From contig MKUQ01000054.1 of NCBI GenBank assembly GCA_001898645.1, positions 40,421-104,420 of the forward strand: DNA of 64,000 nt, given 5' to 3'. Of the stretch, positions 9,095 through 17,006 are shown piece after piece. The notes under the pieces were generated by a model. It was given only the letters and a program-made list of their open reading frames with translations. It was not told the origin of the DNA and did not search any database. Within the stretch, counting starts at the first letter, position 1, and the number at the start of each line of letters is the position of its first letter. Source of the DNA: Burkholderiales bacterium 70-64. Its GTDB lineage: Bacteria; Pseudomonadota; Gammaproteobacteria; Burkholderiales; Burkholderiaceae_E. A program made the position numbers and the translations under genes.

Positions 9095-9822
9095 AACTGA
9101 ACGGCTCGTGTCATTGTCAGGCGGTGCGGTTCACGGTGGAGTCCGCCTCTCCGTATCCGTTCATGCGTTGCTATTGCTCGATCTGCCGCAAGACCGCGGG
9201 GGCGGGCGGCTACGCGATCAACCTCGGCGCCGACCGGCGCACGCTGGTCGGCGAGGGCGCCGAGCACCTGTCCGTCTACCGCGCGAGCCTGGAAGACGGC
9301 AGCGAGAGCAGCGGCGAGCGCAACTTCTGCCGCCGTTGCGGCAGCGCGCTGTGGCTCTACGATCCCAACTGGCCGGACCTGGGCCTGTTCACCCTACGAT
9401 CGACCCCGCGCCGGGGCCTGGCGAGCCGCCAAACGAGGCGCCGGCGACGCGCGTGGCGGTGCCACGCAAGGAGCCGGCAACGAAGTGTGGCGGCTCGCCA
9501 GACCCCGGCCCGCAGGGTGAACCCGAAAACAGCACGCACTCGGCGTTGCAAATGCTCGCCGTGGCCCCGCCACGGCTGCGCTTTGCGCCTTGATTGCGTG
9601 CTGTTTTCGGGCTCACGCGGGGTCGATCGTAGGGTGAACAGGCCCAAGCACCCGCACGCCTCGGTCATCGACACGCCGCTGCCGGTGCCGCCCGAGCGGG
9701 TGCACATCATGCTCGGCTCGAAGGCACCATGGGTCGAGCCCGAGGTGCGCCCCGGCGACCGCAGCTTCGATCGGTACCCCGACGAATCGCTGGCGCAGTG
9801 GCACGCCCGCCACGGGCTGTAA
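9091..9822 (+). CDS. GFA/CENP-V-family protein carrying an in-frame palindromic insertion
   Basis: The family binds zinc through cysteines; some members act as glutathione-dependent formaldehyde-activating enzymes or S-(hydroxymethyl)glutathione synthases. Zinc ligands are visible in CHC (residues 7-9), CYCSICRK and CRRCGS, all before the insertion. The N-terminal part runs normally to DPNWPDL, and the C-terminal part resumes at HPHASVIDTPLPVP and ends YPDESLAQWHARHGL, as expected. Between them lies about 89 codons of Arg-rich translation encoded by the palindromic element at 9381-9645. The whole frame stays open, giving 243 aa instead of about 155. Whether the product folds is unknown; it could be a silent casualty. 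The SD-like ggagcaagcc and ATGA overlap with the permease support the start. Confidence 0.85.
   Translation: MKLNGSCHCQAVRFTVESASPYPFMRCYCSICRKTAGAGGYAINLGADRRTLVGEGAEHLSVYRASLEDGSESSGERNFCRRCGSALWLYDPNWPDLGLFTLRSTPRRGLASRQTRRRRRAWRCHARSRQRSVAARQTPARRVNPKTARTRRCKCSPWPRHGCALRLDCVLFSGSRGVDRRVNRPKHPHASVIDTPLPVPPERVHIMLGSKAPWVEPEVRPGDRSFDRYPDESLAQWHARHGL
9381..9645. repeat. 265-bp palindromic element with 30-bp perfect terminal inverted repeats, inserted in the GFA-family gene
   Basis: The left end 9381-9410 (begins GGGCCTGTTCACCCTACGAT) is the exact reverse complement of the right end 9616-9645. Inside are two further nested inverted pairs: 9411-9431 with about 9489-9509 (one mismatch), and a CCCGAAAACAGCACGCA arm near 9523 with its complement near 9595. 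It encodes no transposase, so it is MITE-like or RPE-like. I see no convincing target-site duplication. Relative to the host gene the net insertion is 267 bp (89 codons), which preserves the frame. Confidence 0.85.
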
Positions 9823-9913
9823 AGGGCACGGACCGGCCCGCGCCGCGATCCGGTCCCGCGCCTGCAACGGCCGCCGCACCGCCGCGCCTGCCGGCACGGC
9901 CCCGGCCGCCTGC

Positions 9914-10345
9914 CTACGGCTTGAGCTGCGCCCGCACCTCACCGCCCGGGTGCGCTGCGCTGTGGACGTTCACGTACAGCTTGCCGGCCTTGAACGACTC
10001 GTACTGCGCGTCGGTGAGCTTCGAGCCGCTCGGCACGACCCATTTGTCGGAACCTTCCTTGGTCAGCGGGATGATCACCGGGCCGTTGGCGCCGGCAGCG
10101 CCTTCGTGGATGTGCGCCATCGTTCCGGCGACCCCGGTGGTGGTCACCGAGCCGCTCACCGACTTGTCGGAGCCCACGGTGATCGTGCCGCTGCCCGCGG
10201 CGCTGGTCGTGACCGCCGGCACTTCGTCGCTCCCCTTCAGGGTGAGCTTCATCTCCTGTGCCCCGGCCGGGGCGAGCAGCGCGAACGCGGCGCCTGCCGC
10301 GAGTGCCGGCAGCATGGATCGGCGAATGCGGGTCAGGGTATGCAT
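9914..10345 (-). CDS. Exported CHRD-domain protein
   Basis: 143 aa. Residues 1 to about 29 form a signal peptide (RR-containing n-region, LPALAAGAAFALLAP, cleavage near AGAQ). The remainder is one CHRD domain: KGSDEVPAVTTSAAGSG at the start, GVAGTMAHIHEGAAGANGPV in the middle, and YVNVHSAAHPGGEVRAQL at the end. CHRD domains, first named from chordin, occur in many secreted bacterial proteins of unknown role. The start has an excellent AGGAGG 8 nt upstream. The gene stands alone between the two arms of the 168-bp inverted repeat, convergent with the GFA-family gene. Confidence 0.9.
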   Translation of the reverse strand: MHTLTRIRRSMLPALAAGAAFALLAPAGAQEMKLTLKGSDEVPAVTTSAAGSGTITVGSDKSVSGSVTTTGVAGTMAHIHEGAAGANGPVIIPLTKEGSDKWVVPSGSKLTDAQYESFKAGKLYVNVHSAAHPGGEVRAQLKP

Positions 10346-10491
10346 GGCGATATCCTCCTGCGGATCGGACCGCCCGGCGCGCCGGCCCGGCGCGTCCCGG
10401 ATGGTCAGCGGAATTGTGCGCCGCTGCGGCGATTCGTGCAGCGGCGTACGCTGGCGCGCAGTTCCTCGTCGTTCTGCTCTGCCGAGCTTGG

Positions 10492-10859
10492 CGCGGTCGC
10501 GGCAGTCGGCGGGCGGCCGGGCCCAGGGGGGCGCGGCGCTGGGCACGGCGGTCGGTGCTGCGCGCCGGCGCCTCGTTTGGCGGCTCGCCAGGCCCCGGCG
10601 CGGGGTCGATCGTAGGGTGAACAGGCCCAGGTCCGGCCAGTTGGGATCGTAGAGCCACAGCGCGCTGCCGCAACGGCGGCAGAAGTTGCGCTCGCCGCTG
10701 CTCTCGCTGCCGTCTTCCAGGCTCGCGCGGACCGGCATGACGTTGGCACCGAGGCCGTTGCCTGCGCACGCCACCGCGGTATCGGCAAAGGCGCCGGCCC
10801 CGGGCGGCCCGCGCCTTTGCTCGCGCCAATCGAAGCACGCAAAGTGACCGACGCACGCG
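10492..10859. repeat. Repeat mosaic upstream of the CHRD gene
   Basis: The interval holds no credible gene and is built from pieces seen elsewhere in the window in opposite orientation: 10492-10563 matches 22281-22352 (end of the 22087-22345 element); 10563-10730 matches 9279-9446; 10721-10794 matches 21929-22002; 10791-10859 matches 21661-21729. At about 10790-10825 it carries a short 36-bp palindrome that appears to be the unexpanded form of the element at 21700-21938. The rightmost part also has an imperfect 18-bp tandem repeat (cacgcaaagtgaccga / cacgcgaagtggccga). 10346-10491 shows nothing beyond the CHRD leader. Confidence 0.8.
10563..10730 (-). repeat. Perfect 168-bp inverted copy of part of the GFA gene plus part of its palindromic element
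   Basis: Reverse complement of 9279-9446 with no difference seen. It contains 102 bp of GFA-family coding sequence (RASLEDGSESSGERNFCRRC through NWPDL) plus the first 66 bp of the element. It is a duplicated gene fragment, not a functional gene. Confidence 0.9.
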
Positions 10860-10885
10860 AAGTGGCCGATCTTCGAGAACCGTGA

Positions 10886-11458
10886 TTACAGGCTGGCGAT
10901 CAGGCGCTCGAAGGCGGCTTCGTCGAACACGGTGTTGTCGAAGCGCAGCAGGGCCGGGTACTGGGCCGGGTCGGGATCGAAGCGCCGCTTGCGGTACTCG
11001 TCCCAGTGCGCGAGCTTGTAGCGATCGTTCGGATGGGCGCGGGCGATGATGCGCGCGCGGGCGGTGGCTTCGTCCAGCACCACCCACACCACCGAGATGC
11101 GCGTCTCGGGCGGTACGCCGAGGGCGGCCGCGTCGAACAGCCGGCGCGATTTCACCTCGCGCGAGAATGGACCGACCAGCACCACGTTGACGCCCAGCGC
11201 GAGGTTCTCGGCCGCGATGTGCAGCAGCCCCTCGTATTCCCGGTCGCGCAGGTTCTCCAGGTAGACCGGGCTGTCGCGATCATCGGGGTCGCCGGTGAGC
11301 AGGCCCATCACGTGGGCGCTGTAGGCGCCGTAGACCGTGTCCTTGTCGAGCACGCAGAAGCTCTCGCCGGTGCGCGCATGCAGGCGCGGCACCGCGCGCA
11401 GCGCCAGGGTGGTCTTGCCGGCACCGGCATGGCCGGTGAAGAAGACGAGTCGTGCCAT
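10886..11458 (-). CDS. P-loop kinase-like ATP-binding protein
   Basis: 190 aa. Walker A is GHAGAGKTT at residues 9-17. The fold resembles small P-loop kinases of the zeta-toxin/AAA_33 group: VVLVGPFSREV as the Walker-B-like strand, an Arg-rich lid region (ATARARIIARAHPNDRYK), and a short C-terminus. The substrate is unknown. It is the last gene of an apparent operon, starting 9 nt after the sulfurtransferase stop. No antitoxin partner is present, which argues against a zeta toxin. Confidence 0.8.
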   Translation of the reverse strand: MARLVFFTGHAGAGKTTLALRAVPRLHARTGESFCVLDKDTVYGAYSAHVMGLLTGDPDDRDSPVYLENLRDREYEGLLHIAAENLALGVNVVLVGPFSREVKSRRLFDAAALGVPPETRISVVWVVLDEATARARIIARAHPNDRYKLAHWDEYRKRRFDPDPAQYPALLRFDNTVFDEAAFERLIASL

Positions 11459-11467
11459 GACGTCGGC

Positions 11468-12322
11468 TCAGGGCCGGGCGCCGGTGGCCACCGGACGTGC
11501 GGGGTCGGCGCACCACTCGCTCCACGACCCCGGGTAGAGCGCGCCGCCGGGCAGGCCCGCCAGCTCCATGGCGAGCAGGTTGTGGCAGGCCGACACGCCC
11601 GAGCCGCAGTGGTGCACCAGCGAGGCCGGATCGTGCCCGTCCAGCAGGGCGGCGAATTCCCTGTGCAGCTCGGCGGCGGGTTTGAAGCGGCCGTCGGGGC
11701 GCAGGTTGTCCTGGAACGGCCGGTTGACCGCGCCCGGGATGTGCCCGGCGACCGGATCGAGCGGCTCAACCTCGCCGCGGTAGCGCTCCGGCGCCCGCGC
11801 ATCGACGACGAGCCGGTGCGCGTCGCCGAGCCCGGCCAGCACCGCGGCCGCATCGACCTGCGCGACCCGCGGCGCGCGCAGCGTGAGCGTTCCGGGGCGC
11901 CGGTGCGCCCGGCCGGGCTCGCGGCTCAGCGGCCGGCCGGCCGCGCTCCATGCCGGCAGCCCGCCGTCGAGCACCGCCGCCTCGGCGTGGCCGAGCCAGC
12001 GCGCGAGCCACCACAGGCGCACGGCGAACATGGCGCCGGCATCATCGTAGGTGACCAGCTGCACGCCGTCACGCAGGCCCAGCTCCTCCAGCCGGCGACG
12101 CAGAGCCTCCCGGTCGGGCAGCGGATGGCGCCCGTTGCGGCCGGTCTTCGCGCCGGCCAGGTCGCTGTCCTGGTGCAGGAAGAACGCGCCGGGCAGGTGG
12201 CCCGCGGCCCAGGCCGCCGGGCCGTAGGCCGGATCGGCCAGGTCGTGGCGGCAGTCGACGACCACGCAGTCGTCGAGGTGCGCGGCCAGCTCGTCGACGC
12301 CGATCAGCGTGGTCCAGGCCAT
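11468..12322 (-). CDS. sseA: Tandem-rhodanese sulfurtransferase (3-mercaptopyruvate sulfurtransferase-like)
   Basis: 284 aa with two rhodanese domains. The inactive N-terminal domain (residues 8-135) starts VVVDCRHDL; the C-terminal domain (155-280) carries the active-site loop HHCGSGVSACHN, whose Cys takes the persulfide sulfur. The CGSGVSA loop is closest to mercaptopyruvate sulfurtransferases. The start MAWTTLIGVDEL was preferred to an upstream in-frame ATG because the longer version would run into the dioxygenase gene. It is 19 nt downstream of the Rieske oxygenase and 9 nt upstream of the kinase-like gene. The annotated substrate is inferred from the family. Confidence 0.88.
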   Translation of the reverse strand: MAWTTLIGVDELAAHLDDCVVVDCRHDLADPAYGPAAWAAGHLPGAFFLHQDSDLAGAKTGRNGRHPLPDREALRRRLEELGLRDGVQLVTYDDAGAMFAVRLWWLARWLGHAEAAVLDGGLPAWSAAGRPLSREPGRAHRRPGTLTLRAPRVAQVDAAAVLAGLGDAHRLVVDARAPERYRGEVEPLDPVAGHIPGAVNRPFQDNLRPDGRFKPAAELHREFAALLDGHDPASLVHHCGSGVSACHNLLAMELAGLPGGALYPGSWSEWCADPARPVATGARP

Positions 12323-12341
12323 CGGCTCGCGCTCCGGCCGC

Positions 12342-13442
12342 TCAGATGGCCCCGAGGCGTCGGCGCAGGAACTCGTGGAAGTGCTGCATGCCGTCCTCCA
12401 TGGGGCTCTGGTAGGGGCCGGCATCGTCCTCGCCGCGATCGAGCAGGGCCCGCCGGCCGGCGTCCATGCGCAGCGCGATCTCGTCGTCCTCGATCGCCGT
12501 CTCCATGTACGCGGCGCGCTCGGCCTCGACGAAGCCGCGCTCGAACAGCACGATTTCCTCGGGGTAGTAGAACTCGATGATGTTGGTGGTCTTGCGCGGC
12601 CCGCGCGGCACCAGCGTGGAGATCACCAGCACGTGCGGATACCACTCGAGCATGACGTTGGGGAAGTAGGTCAGCCAGATCGCTCCGTACCGCGGCAGCT
12701 CGCCGTTGCCGTAGCGCAGCACCTGCTCGTGCCAGGCCCGGTAGGCCGGCGTGCCGGGCCTGCGCAGGTTCTGGTGGATGCCGACCGTCTGCACCGAGTG
12801 CCACTCGCCGAACTGCCAGCGCAGGTCGTCGCACGAGACGAAGCGGCCCAGCCCCGGGTGGAACGGGACCACGTGGTAGTCCTCGAGGTAGACCTCGATG
12901 AAGGTCTTCCAGTTGTAGTCGCACTCGTGGATCTCGACGTGATCGAGCAGGTAGCCCGAGAAGTCGAACTCCGCGATCGGATCGAGGCCGGCGAGATCGC
13001 GCGCCACGTCGCGCGGGCCCTCGAAGAGCATGCCGCGCCAGTTCTGCAGGGGCGTACGGCCGAGGTCAGCGCAAGGACGCTGCTCGAAGTGCGGCGCCCC
13101 GAGCAGCTGGCCGGAGAGATCGTAGGTCCAGCGGTGCAGCGGGCACACGATGTTCGCGGCCTTGCCGCGGCCGTTGAGCATCACCGCCTGCCGGTGGCGG
13201 CAGACGTTGGACAGCAGCTCGACGCCCGAGGGGTTGCGCACCAGGATGCGGCCCTCGTTCTCGGCCGTCAGCGCGTGGTAGCTGCCGGTCTCGGGCACCA
13301 TCAGCTCGTGGCCGATGTAGCCCGGCCCGTGCCGGAACAGGGTCGCGATCTCCCGCTGGTACAGCGCTTCGTCGAAATAGGCGGAGACGGGGAGTTGCGT
13401 GCGCGCAGGAGCGAGATGTTCGCGACGACCCAGATCCGACAT
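12342..13442 (-). CDS. Rieske non-heme iron aromatic-ring hydroxylating oxygenase, alpha subunit-like
   Basis: 366 aa. The N-terminal Rieske [2Fe-2S] domain has VCRHRQAV and VCPLHRWTYD (C-x-H ... C-x2-H). The C-terminal catalytic domain has NWKTFIEVYLEDYHVVPFH with the two histidines of the 2-His-1-carboxylate iron site. No ferredoxin, reductase or beta subunit lies nearby, so electrons must come from elsewhere. The substrate is unknown; the family includes choline/carnitine-type monooxygenases as well as dioxygenases. The start MSDLGRREHLAP was chosen because upstream sequence in the same frame is Pro/Arg-rich and lacks RBS support. First gene of the oxygenase-sulfurtransferase-kinase operon, divergent from xseB. 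Confidence 0.88.
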   Translation of the reverse strand: MSDLGRREHLAPARTQLPVSAYFDEALYQREIATLFRHGPGYIGHELMVPETGSYHALTAENEGRILVRNPSGVELLSNVCRHRQAVMLNGRGKAANIVCPLHRWTYDLSGQLLGAPHFEQRPCADLGRTPLQNWRGMLFEGPRDVARDLAGLDPIAEFDFSGYLLDHVEIHECDYNWKTFIEVYLEDYHVVPFHPGLGRFVSCDDLRWQFGEWHSVQTVGIHQNLRRPGTPAYRAWHEQVLRYGNGELPRYGAIWLTYFPNVMLEWYPHVLVISTLVPRGPRKTTNIIEFYYPEEIVLFERGFVEAERAAYMETAIEDDEIALRMDAGRRALLDRGEDDAGPYQSPMEDGMQHFHEFLRRRLGAI

Positions 13443-13633
13443 CCTGACCCTCCATGCAAAGTCGAAGGACGGAGCCAAGCCCGGCCTCGGGAGTGCCCCG
13501 GGACGGCCAACCGGCGCGTGCGGATGCGCCGGGAGGGCGAAGGATACCCTGATTGGCAGGCAAGGCAAGTCACCACGTGCCGGAATCCGGTCAAGCCGGT
13601 ACGGCGGCGAAAAGAAAGTAAAATCACTGCTTT

Positions 13634-13897
13634 ATGACCCCCGACAGCCCCGGCGACGCGCCCCCGCTCGACCCCGCGCCCGAATCGTTCGAGGTCGCCC
13701 TGGGCGAGCTCGAGCAGCTCGTGCAGCGCATGGAGGGCGGTGCGCTCTCGCTCGAGCAGTCGCTGGCCGCCTACCGGCGCGGCGCGGCACTGATCGGCTG
13801 GTGCCGCAAGTCGCTGGCCGACGTGCAGCAGCAGGTGCGCATCCTCGAGGCCGACCTGCTGCGGCCCTTCGAACCCGACGCTCCGGAAGAGCCCTGA
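13634..13897 (+). CDS. xseB: Exodeoxyribonuclease VII small subunit
   Basis: 87 aa, normal length. The conserved core FEVALGELEQLVQRMEGGALSLEQSLAAYRRG is the family signature: a coiled helical hairpin that multimerises around XseA. With XseA (encoded at 55673) it degrades single-stranded DNA. A TAAAAT box at 13619-13624 lies so close to the ATG that, if used, the leader would be only a few bases. The stop overlaps the ispA start (TGATG), so xseB-ispA are coupled. Confidence 0.93.
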   Translation: MTPDSPGDAPPLDPAPESFEVALGELEQLVQRMEGGALSLEQSLAAYRRGAALIGWCRKSLADVQQQVRILEADLLRPFEPDAPEEP

Positions 13898-14844
13898 TGA
13901 ACGCGAGCCCGATCGCAGCCGCCCCGGCCGGTGCGGCGCCGGCGTCGTTCGAGCACTGGCTGGCCGCGCACGCGCAGCGTGCCGAGCGCGCCCTCGACGG
14001 CGCACTGCCGGCGGCCGTCACCCATCCCGCGCGCCTGCACGATGCGATGCGCTATGCCGTGCTCGGCGGCGGCAAGCGGGTGCGCCCCCTGCTCGCCTAC
14101 GCCGCCGGCGAGGCCGTCGGCGCGAGTGGCGCCGCGCTCGATCGCGTGGGCTGCGCGGTCGAGCTGATCCACGCCTATTCGCTGGTGCACGACGACATGC
14201 CGTGCATGGACGACGACGTGCTGCGCCGGGGACGCCCGACCGTGCACGTGGTCTACGGCGAGGCGCTCGCCATGCTGGTCGGCGACGCGCTGCAGGCGCT
14301 CGCCTTCGAGACTCTGGCCGGCACCGTCGCGCACGGCGTCGAGGCGACGGCGGCGCTCGCCATGGTCGGCGAGCTGGCGCGCGCGGCCGGCTCCACCGGC
14401 ATGGCCGGTGGCCAGGCGATCGACCTGGCCGCGGTGGGGGCGGAGCTCGATGCCGGCGCACTCGAAGACATGCACCGCCGCAAGACCGGCGCGCTGCTGC
14501 AGGCCGCGGTGCGCCTGGGCGGGCTGTGCGCGCCCGTCGCGACGACGCGCGCGGGCGGCGGCCGGCAGGCCGCGCTCGAGCGCTACGGCGAGGCGATCGG
14601 CCTGGCCTTCCAAGTGGTCGACGACATCCTGGACGTGGAGGGCGATTCGGCCACGCTGGGCAAGACTGCCGGCAAGGATGCCGAATGCAACAAGCCCACC
14701 TACGTGTCGATGCTCGGCATGGGCGCGGCCCGGGCACTGGCGGCGCGGCTGCGCGAGCAGGCGCATGCCGCGATCGTGCCGCTGGGCGCGCAGGGGCGGC
14801 GGCTGGCCGAGCTGGCCGACCTCATCGTGATGCGCAGCGCCTGA
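13897..14844 (+). CDS. ispA: (2E,6E)-Farnesyl diphosphate synthase / geranyltranstransferase
   Basis: 315 aa. It condenses dimethylallyl and geranyl diphosphate with isopentenyl diphosphate to farnesyl diphosphate, precursor of undecaprenyl phosphate, quinones and heme O. The first aspartate-rich motif [17 protein letters not shown] is near residue 95 and the second, [12 protein letters not shown], near residue 240. [17 protein letters not shown] near residue 63 is the usual IPP-binding region. About 20 extra residues precede the family's normal start. Coupled to xseB by a 1-bp overlap and followed 28 bp later by dxs. Confidence 0.95.
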   Translation: MNASPIAAAPAGAAPASFEHWLAAHAQRAERALDGALPAAVTHPARLHDAMRYAVLGGGKRVRPLLAYAAGEAVGASGAALDRVGCAVELIHAYSLVHDDMPCMDDDVLRRGRPTVHVVYGEALAMLVGDALQALAFETLAGTVAHGVEATAALAMVGELARAAGSTGMAGGQAIDLAAVGAELDAGALEDMHRRKTGALLQAAVRLGGLCAPVATTRAGGGRQAALERYGEAIGLAFQVVDDILDVEGDSATLGKTAGKDAECNKPTYVSMLGMGAARALAARLREQAHAAIVPLGAQGRRLAELADLIVMRSA

Positions 14845-14872
14845 GCGCCCGCCGCACCGGACCCGCACGACC

Positions 14873-16810
14873 ATGACCGACGCTGCCGACGCCTATCCGC
14901 TGCTGCGCTCGATCGACGAGCCGGCCGCGCTGCGGCACCTCGATCGCGCGGCGCTGGCCACGCTCGCGCAGGAGCTGCGCGCCTACGTGCTCGAGTCGGT
15001 CTCGCACACCGGCGGGCACCTGTCGTCGAACCTCGGCACGATCGAGCTGGCGATCGCCCTGCACTACGTGTTCGATACGCCGCGCGATCGCCTGATCTGG
15101 GACGTCGGGCACCAGAGCTATCCGCACAAGATCCTCACCGGCCGCCGCGAGGCCATGGCCGGGCTGCGCCAGCGCGACGGCATCTCGGGCTTCCCACGGC
15201 GCAGCGAAAGCGAATACGACGCCTTCGGCACCGCGCATTCCTCCACCTCCATCTCGGCGGCGCTGGGCATGGCGGTGGCCTCGCGCAACAAGGGCGAGAA
15301 CGCGGGGCCCGGGCGGCGGCGCCACGTGGCGGTGATCGGCGACGGCGCCATGACCGCGGGCATGGCCTTCGAGGCGATGAACAACGCCGGCGTGACCCCC
15401 GACATCGACCTGCTGGTGGTGCTCAACGACAACGACATGTCGATCTCGCCGCCGGTGGGTGCGCTCAACCGCTATCTCGCGCGGCTGCTCTCGGGGCGCT
15501 TCTATGCCAAGGCGCGCGACGTCGGACGCGCCGTGCTCTCGAACGTGCCGCCGCTGTTCGAGCTGGCGCGGCGCCTGGAGGAGCACGCCAAGGGGCTGGT
15601 GGTGCCGGGCGGCACCCTGTTCGAGGCGTTCGGCTTCAACTACGTCGGGCCCATCGACGGCCACGATCTGGACAGCCTGGTGCCCACGCTGCAGAACCTG
15701 CGCGAGCTGCGCGGCGCGCAGTTCCTGCACATCGTGACCCGCAAGGGGCGGGGCTACAAGCTCGCCGAGGCCGATCCGGTGCTCTATCACGGGCCCGGGC
15801 GCTTCGATCCGCAGGAGGGCATCAGGAAGCCGGCCACGCCGCCGCGCCCCACGTTCACGCAGGTGTTCTCCGACTGGATCTGCGACATGGCGGCGCTCGA
15901 CGAGCGGCTGGTCGCGATCACGCCGGCCATGCGCGAGGGCTCGGGGCTGGTGGAGTTCGAGAAGCGCTTCCCGCAGCGCTACTTCGACGTCGGCATCGCC
16001 GAGCAGCATGCGGTCACCTTCGCCGCGGGCCTGGCCTGCGAGGGCCTCAAGCCGGTGGTGGCCATCTACAGCACCTTCCTGCAGCGCGGCTACGACCAGC
16101 TGATCCACGACGTGGCGCTGCAGAACCTGTCGGTGGTGTTCGCGCTCGATCGCGCCGGCATCGTCGGGGCCGACGGCGCCACGCATGCCGGCGCCTACGA
16201 CCACGCCTTCCTGCGCTGCATCCCCAACATGGTGGTGATGGCGCCGTCCGACGAGAACGAATGCCGCCAGATGCTGTACACGGCGTTTCGCCACGACGGC
16301 CCGAGCGCGGTGCGCTACCCGCGCGGCGCCGGCATCGGCGTGCCGGTGTCGAAGGACCTCACCGCCCTGCCGATCGGCCGCGCCGAGCTGCGCCGCACGG
16401 GCGCGCGGCGCGTGGCGCTGCTCGCCTTCGGCACGCTGCTCGCGCCGGCGCTGGCCGCCGGCGAGGCGCTCGACGCGACGGTGGTCAACATGCGCTTCGT
16501 CAAGCCGATCGATGCCGCCCTGCTGTGCGAGCTCGCGCGTTCGCACGACGCCTTCGTCACCATCGAGGAGCACGTGGTGATGGGCGGCGCCGGCAGCGCG
16601 GTGGCCGAGGCGCTGGCGGGCGCCGGCGTCGTGCGGGCGCTGCTGCAGCTCGGGCTGCCCGACCGCAACATCGATCACGGCGACCAGGCGCAGCTCCTGC
16701 ACGCCGAGGGGCTCGACGCCGAGGGCATCGAGCGTGCGGTGCGCGAGCGCTTCGCCGCGCTGCTGAGCGCAGAGGGCGGCCCGCGACTGGTGCTCAGCCG
16801 CGCCAGCTGA
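14873..16810 (+). CDS. dxs: 1-deoxy-D-xylulose-5-phosphate synthase
   Basis: 645 aa; first enzyme of the MEP isoprenoid pathway, condensing pyruvate and glyceraldehyde 3-phosphate with thiamine diphosphate. Seen: [21 protein letters not shown] near residue 45, the ThDP motif [18 protein letters not shown] near residue 160, the catalytic-region [15 protein letters not shown] near residue 375, and the C-terminal transketolase-like domain ending in [19 protein letters not shown]. Located directly after ispA, so precursor synthesis and prenyl elongation are encoded together. Confidence 0.96.
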   Translation: MTDAADAYPLLRSIDEPAALRHLDRAALATLAQELRAYVLESVSHTGGHLSSNLGTIELAIALHYVFDTPRDRLIWDVGHQSYPHKILTGRREAMAGLRQRDGISGFPRRSESEYDAFGTAHSSTSISAALGMAVASRNKGENAGPGRRRHVAVIGDGAMTAGMAFEAMNNAGVTPDIDLLVVLNDNDMSISPPVGALNRYLARLLSGRFYAKARDVGRAVLSNVPPLFELARRLEEHAKGLVVPGGTLFEAFGFNYVGPIDGHDLDSLVPTLQNLRELRGAQFLHIVTRKGRGYKLAEADPVLYHGPGRFDPQEGIRKPATPPRPTFTQVFSDWICDMAALDERLVAITPAMREGSGLVEFEKRFPQRYFDVGIAEQHAVTFAAGLACEGLKPVVAIYSTFLQRGYDQLIHDVALQNLSVVFALDRAGIVGADGATHAGAYDHAFLRCIPNMVVMAPSDENECRQMLYTAFRHDGPSAVRYPRGAGIGVPVSKDLTALPIGRAELRRTGARRVALLAFGTLLAPALAAGEALDATVVNMRFVKPIDAALLCELARSHDAFVTIEEHVVMGGAGSAVAEALAGAGVVRALLQLGLPDRNIDHGDQAQLLHAEGLDAEGIERAVRERFAALLSAEGGPRLVLSRAS

Positions 16811-16950
16811 CTTCCTGCGCCGCGGTCCCCGGCGCCGCCGGGAACGGCCTGGCCGGCATTTGTCGGCGGGCTTTACATGGGCGCCGCGGGCGGTGGGACA
16901 GTAGGCAAGACTCACAAGGAAATCAGGCGCTTACCCATGCAGGGAGTATG

Positions 16951-16964
16951 GGCTTGATTCTTGC
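16951..16964 (+). promoter_or_regulatory. Candidate sigma-54 (-24/-12) promoter of the PEP-CTERM gene
   Basis: TGGGCTTGATTCTTGCT has GG at 16951-16952 and GC at 16963-16964 separated by exactly 10 bases, plus the C after GG and the TT before GC of the consensus. It places the start of transcription about 30 nt before the ATG at 17007. In several Proteobacteria PEP-CTERM genes are controlled by RpoN with the PrsK/PrsR two-component system; those regulators are not in this window. Confidence 0.5.
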
Positions 16965-17006
16965 TTCAGTCCCGTGACGAACGACGTTCGCGAGGAAGGC
17001 AAAATC

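Noticed and set aside
10733..10850. Apparent extension of the CHRD reading frame into the repeat mosaic
   Set aside because: The real start has a perfect AGGAGG and begins a signal peptide; the upstream codons are translated repeat.
16820..16860. GC-rich hairpin after dxs as a terminator
   Set aside because: The stem is imperfect and no U-rich stretch follows; not better than background in such GC-rich DNA.
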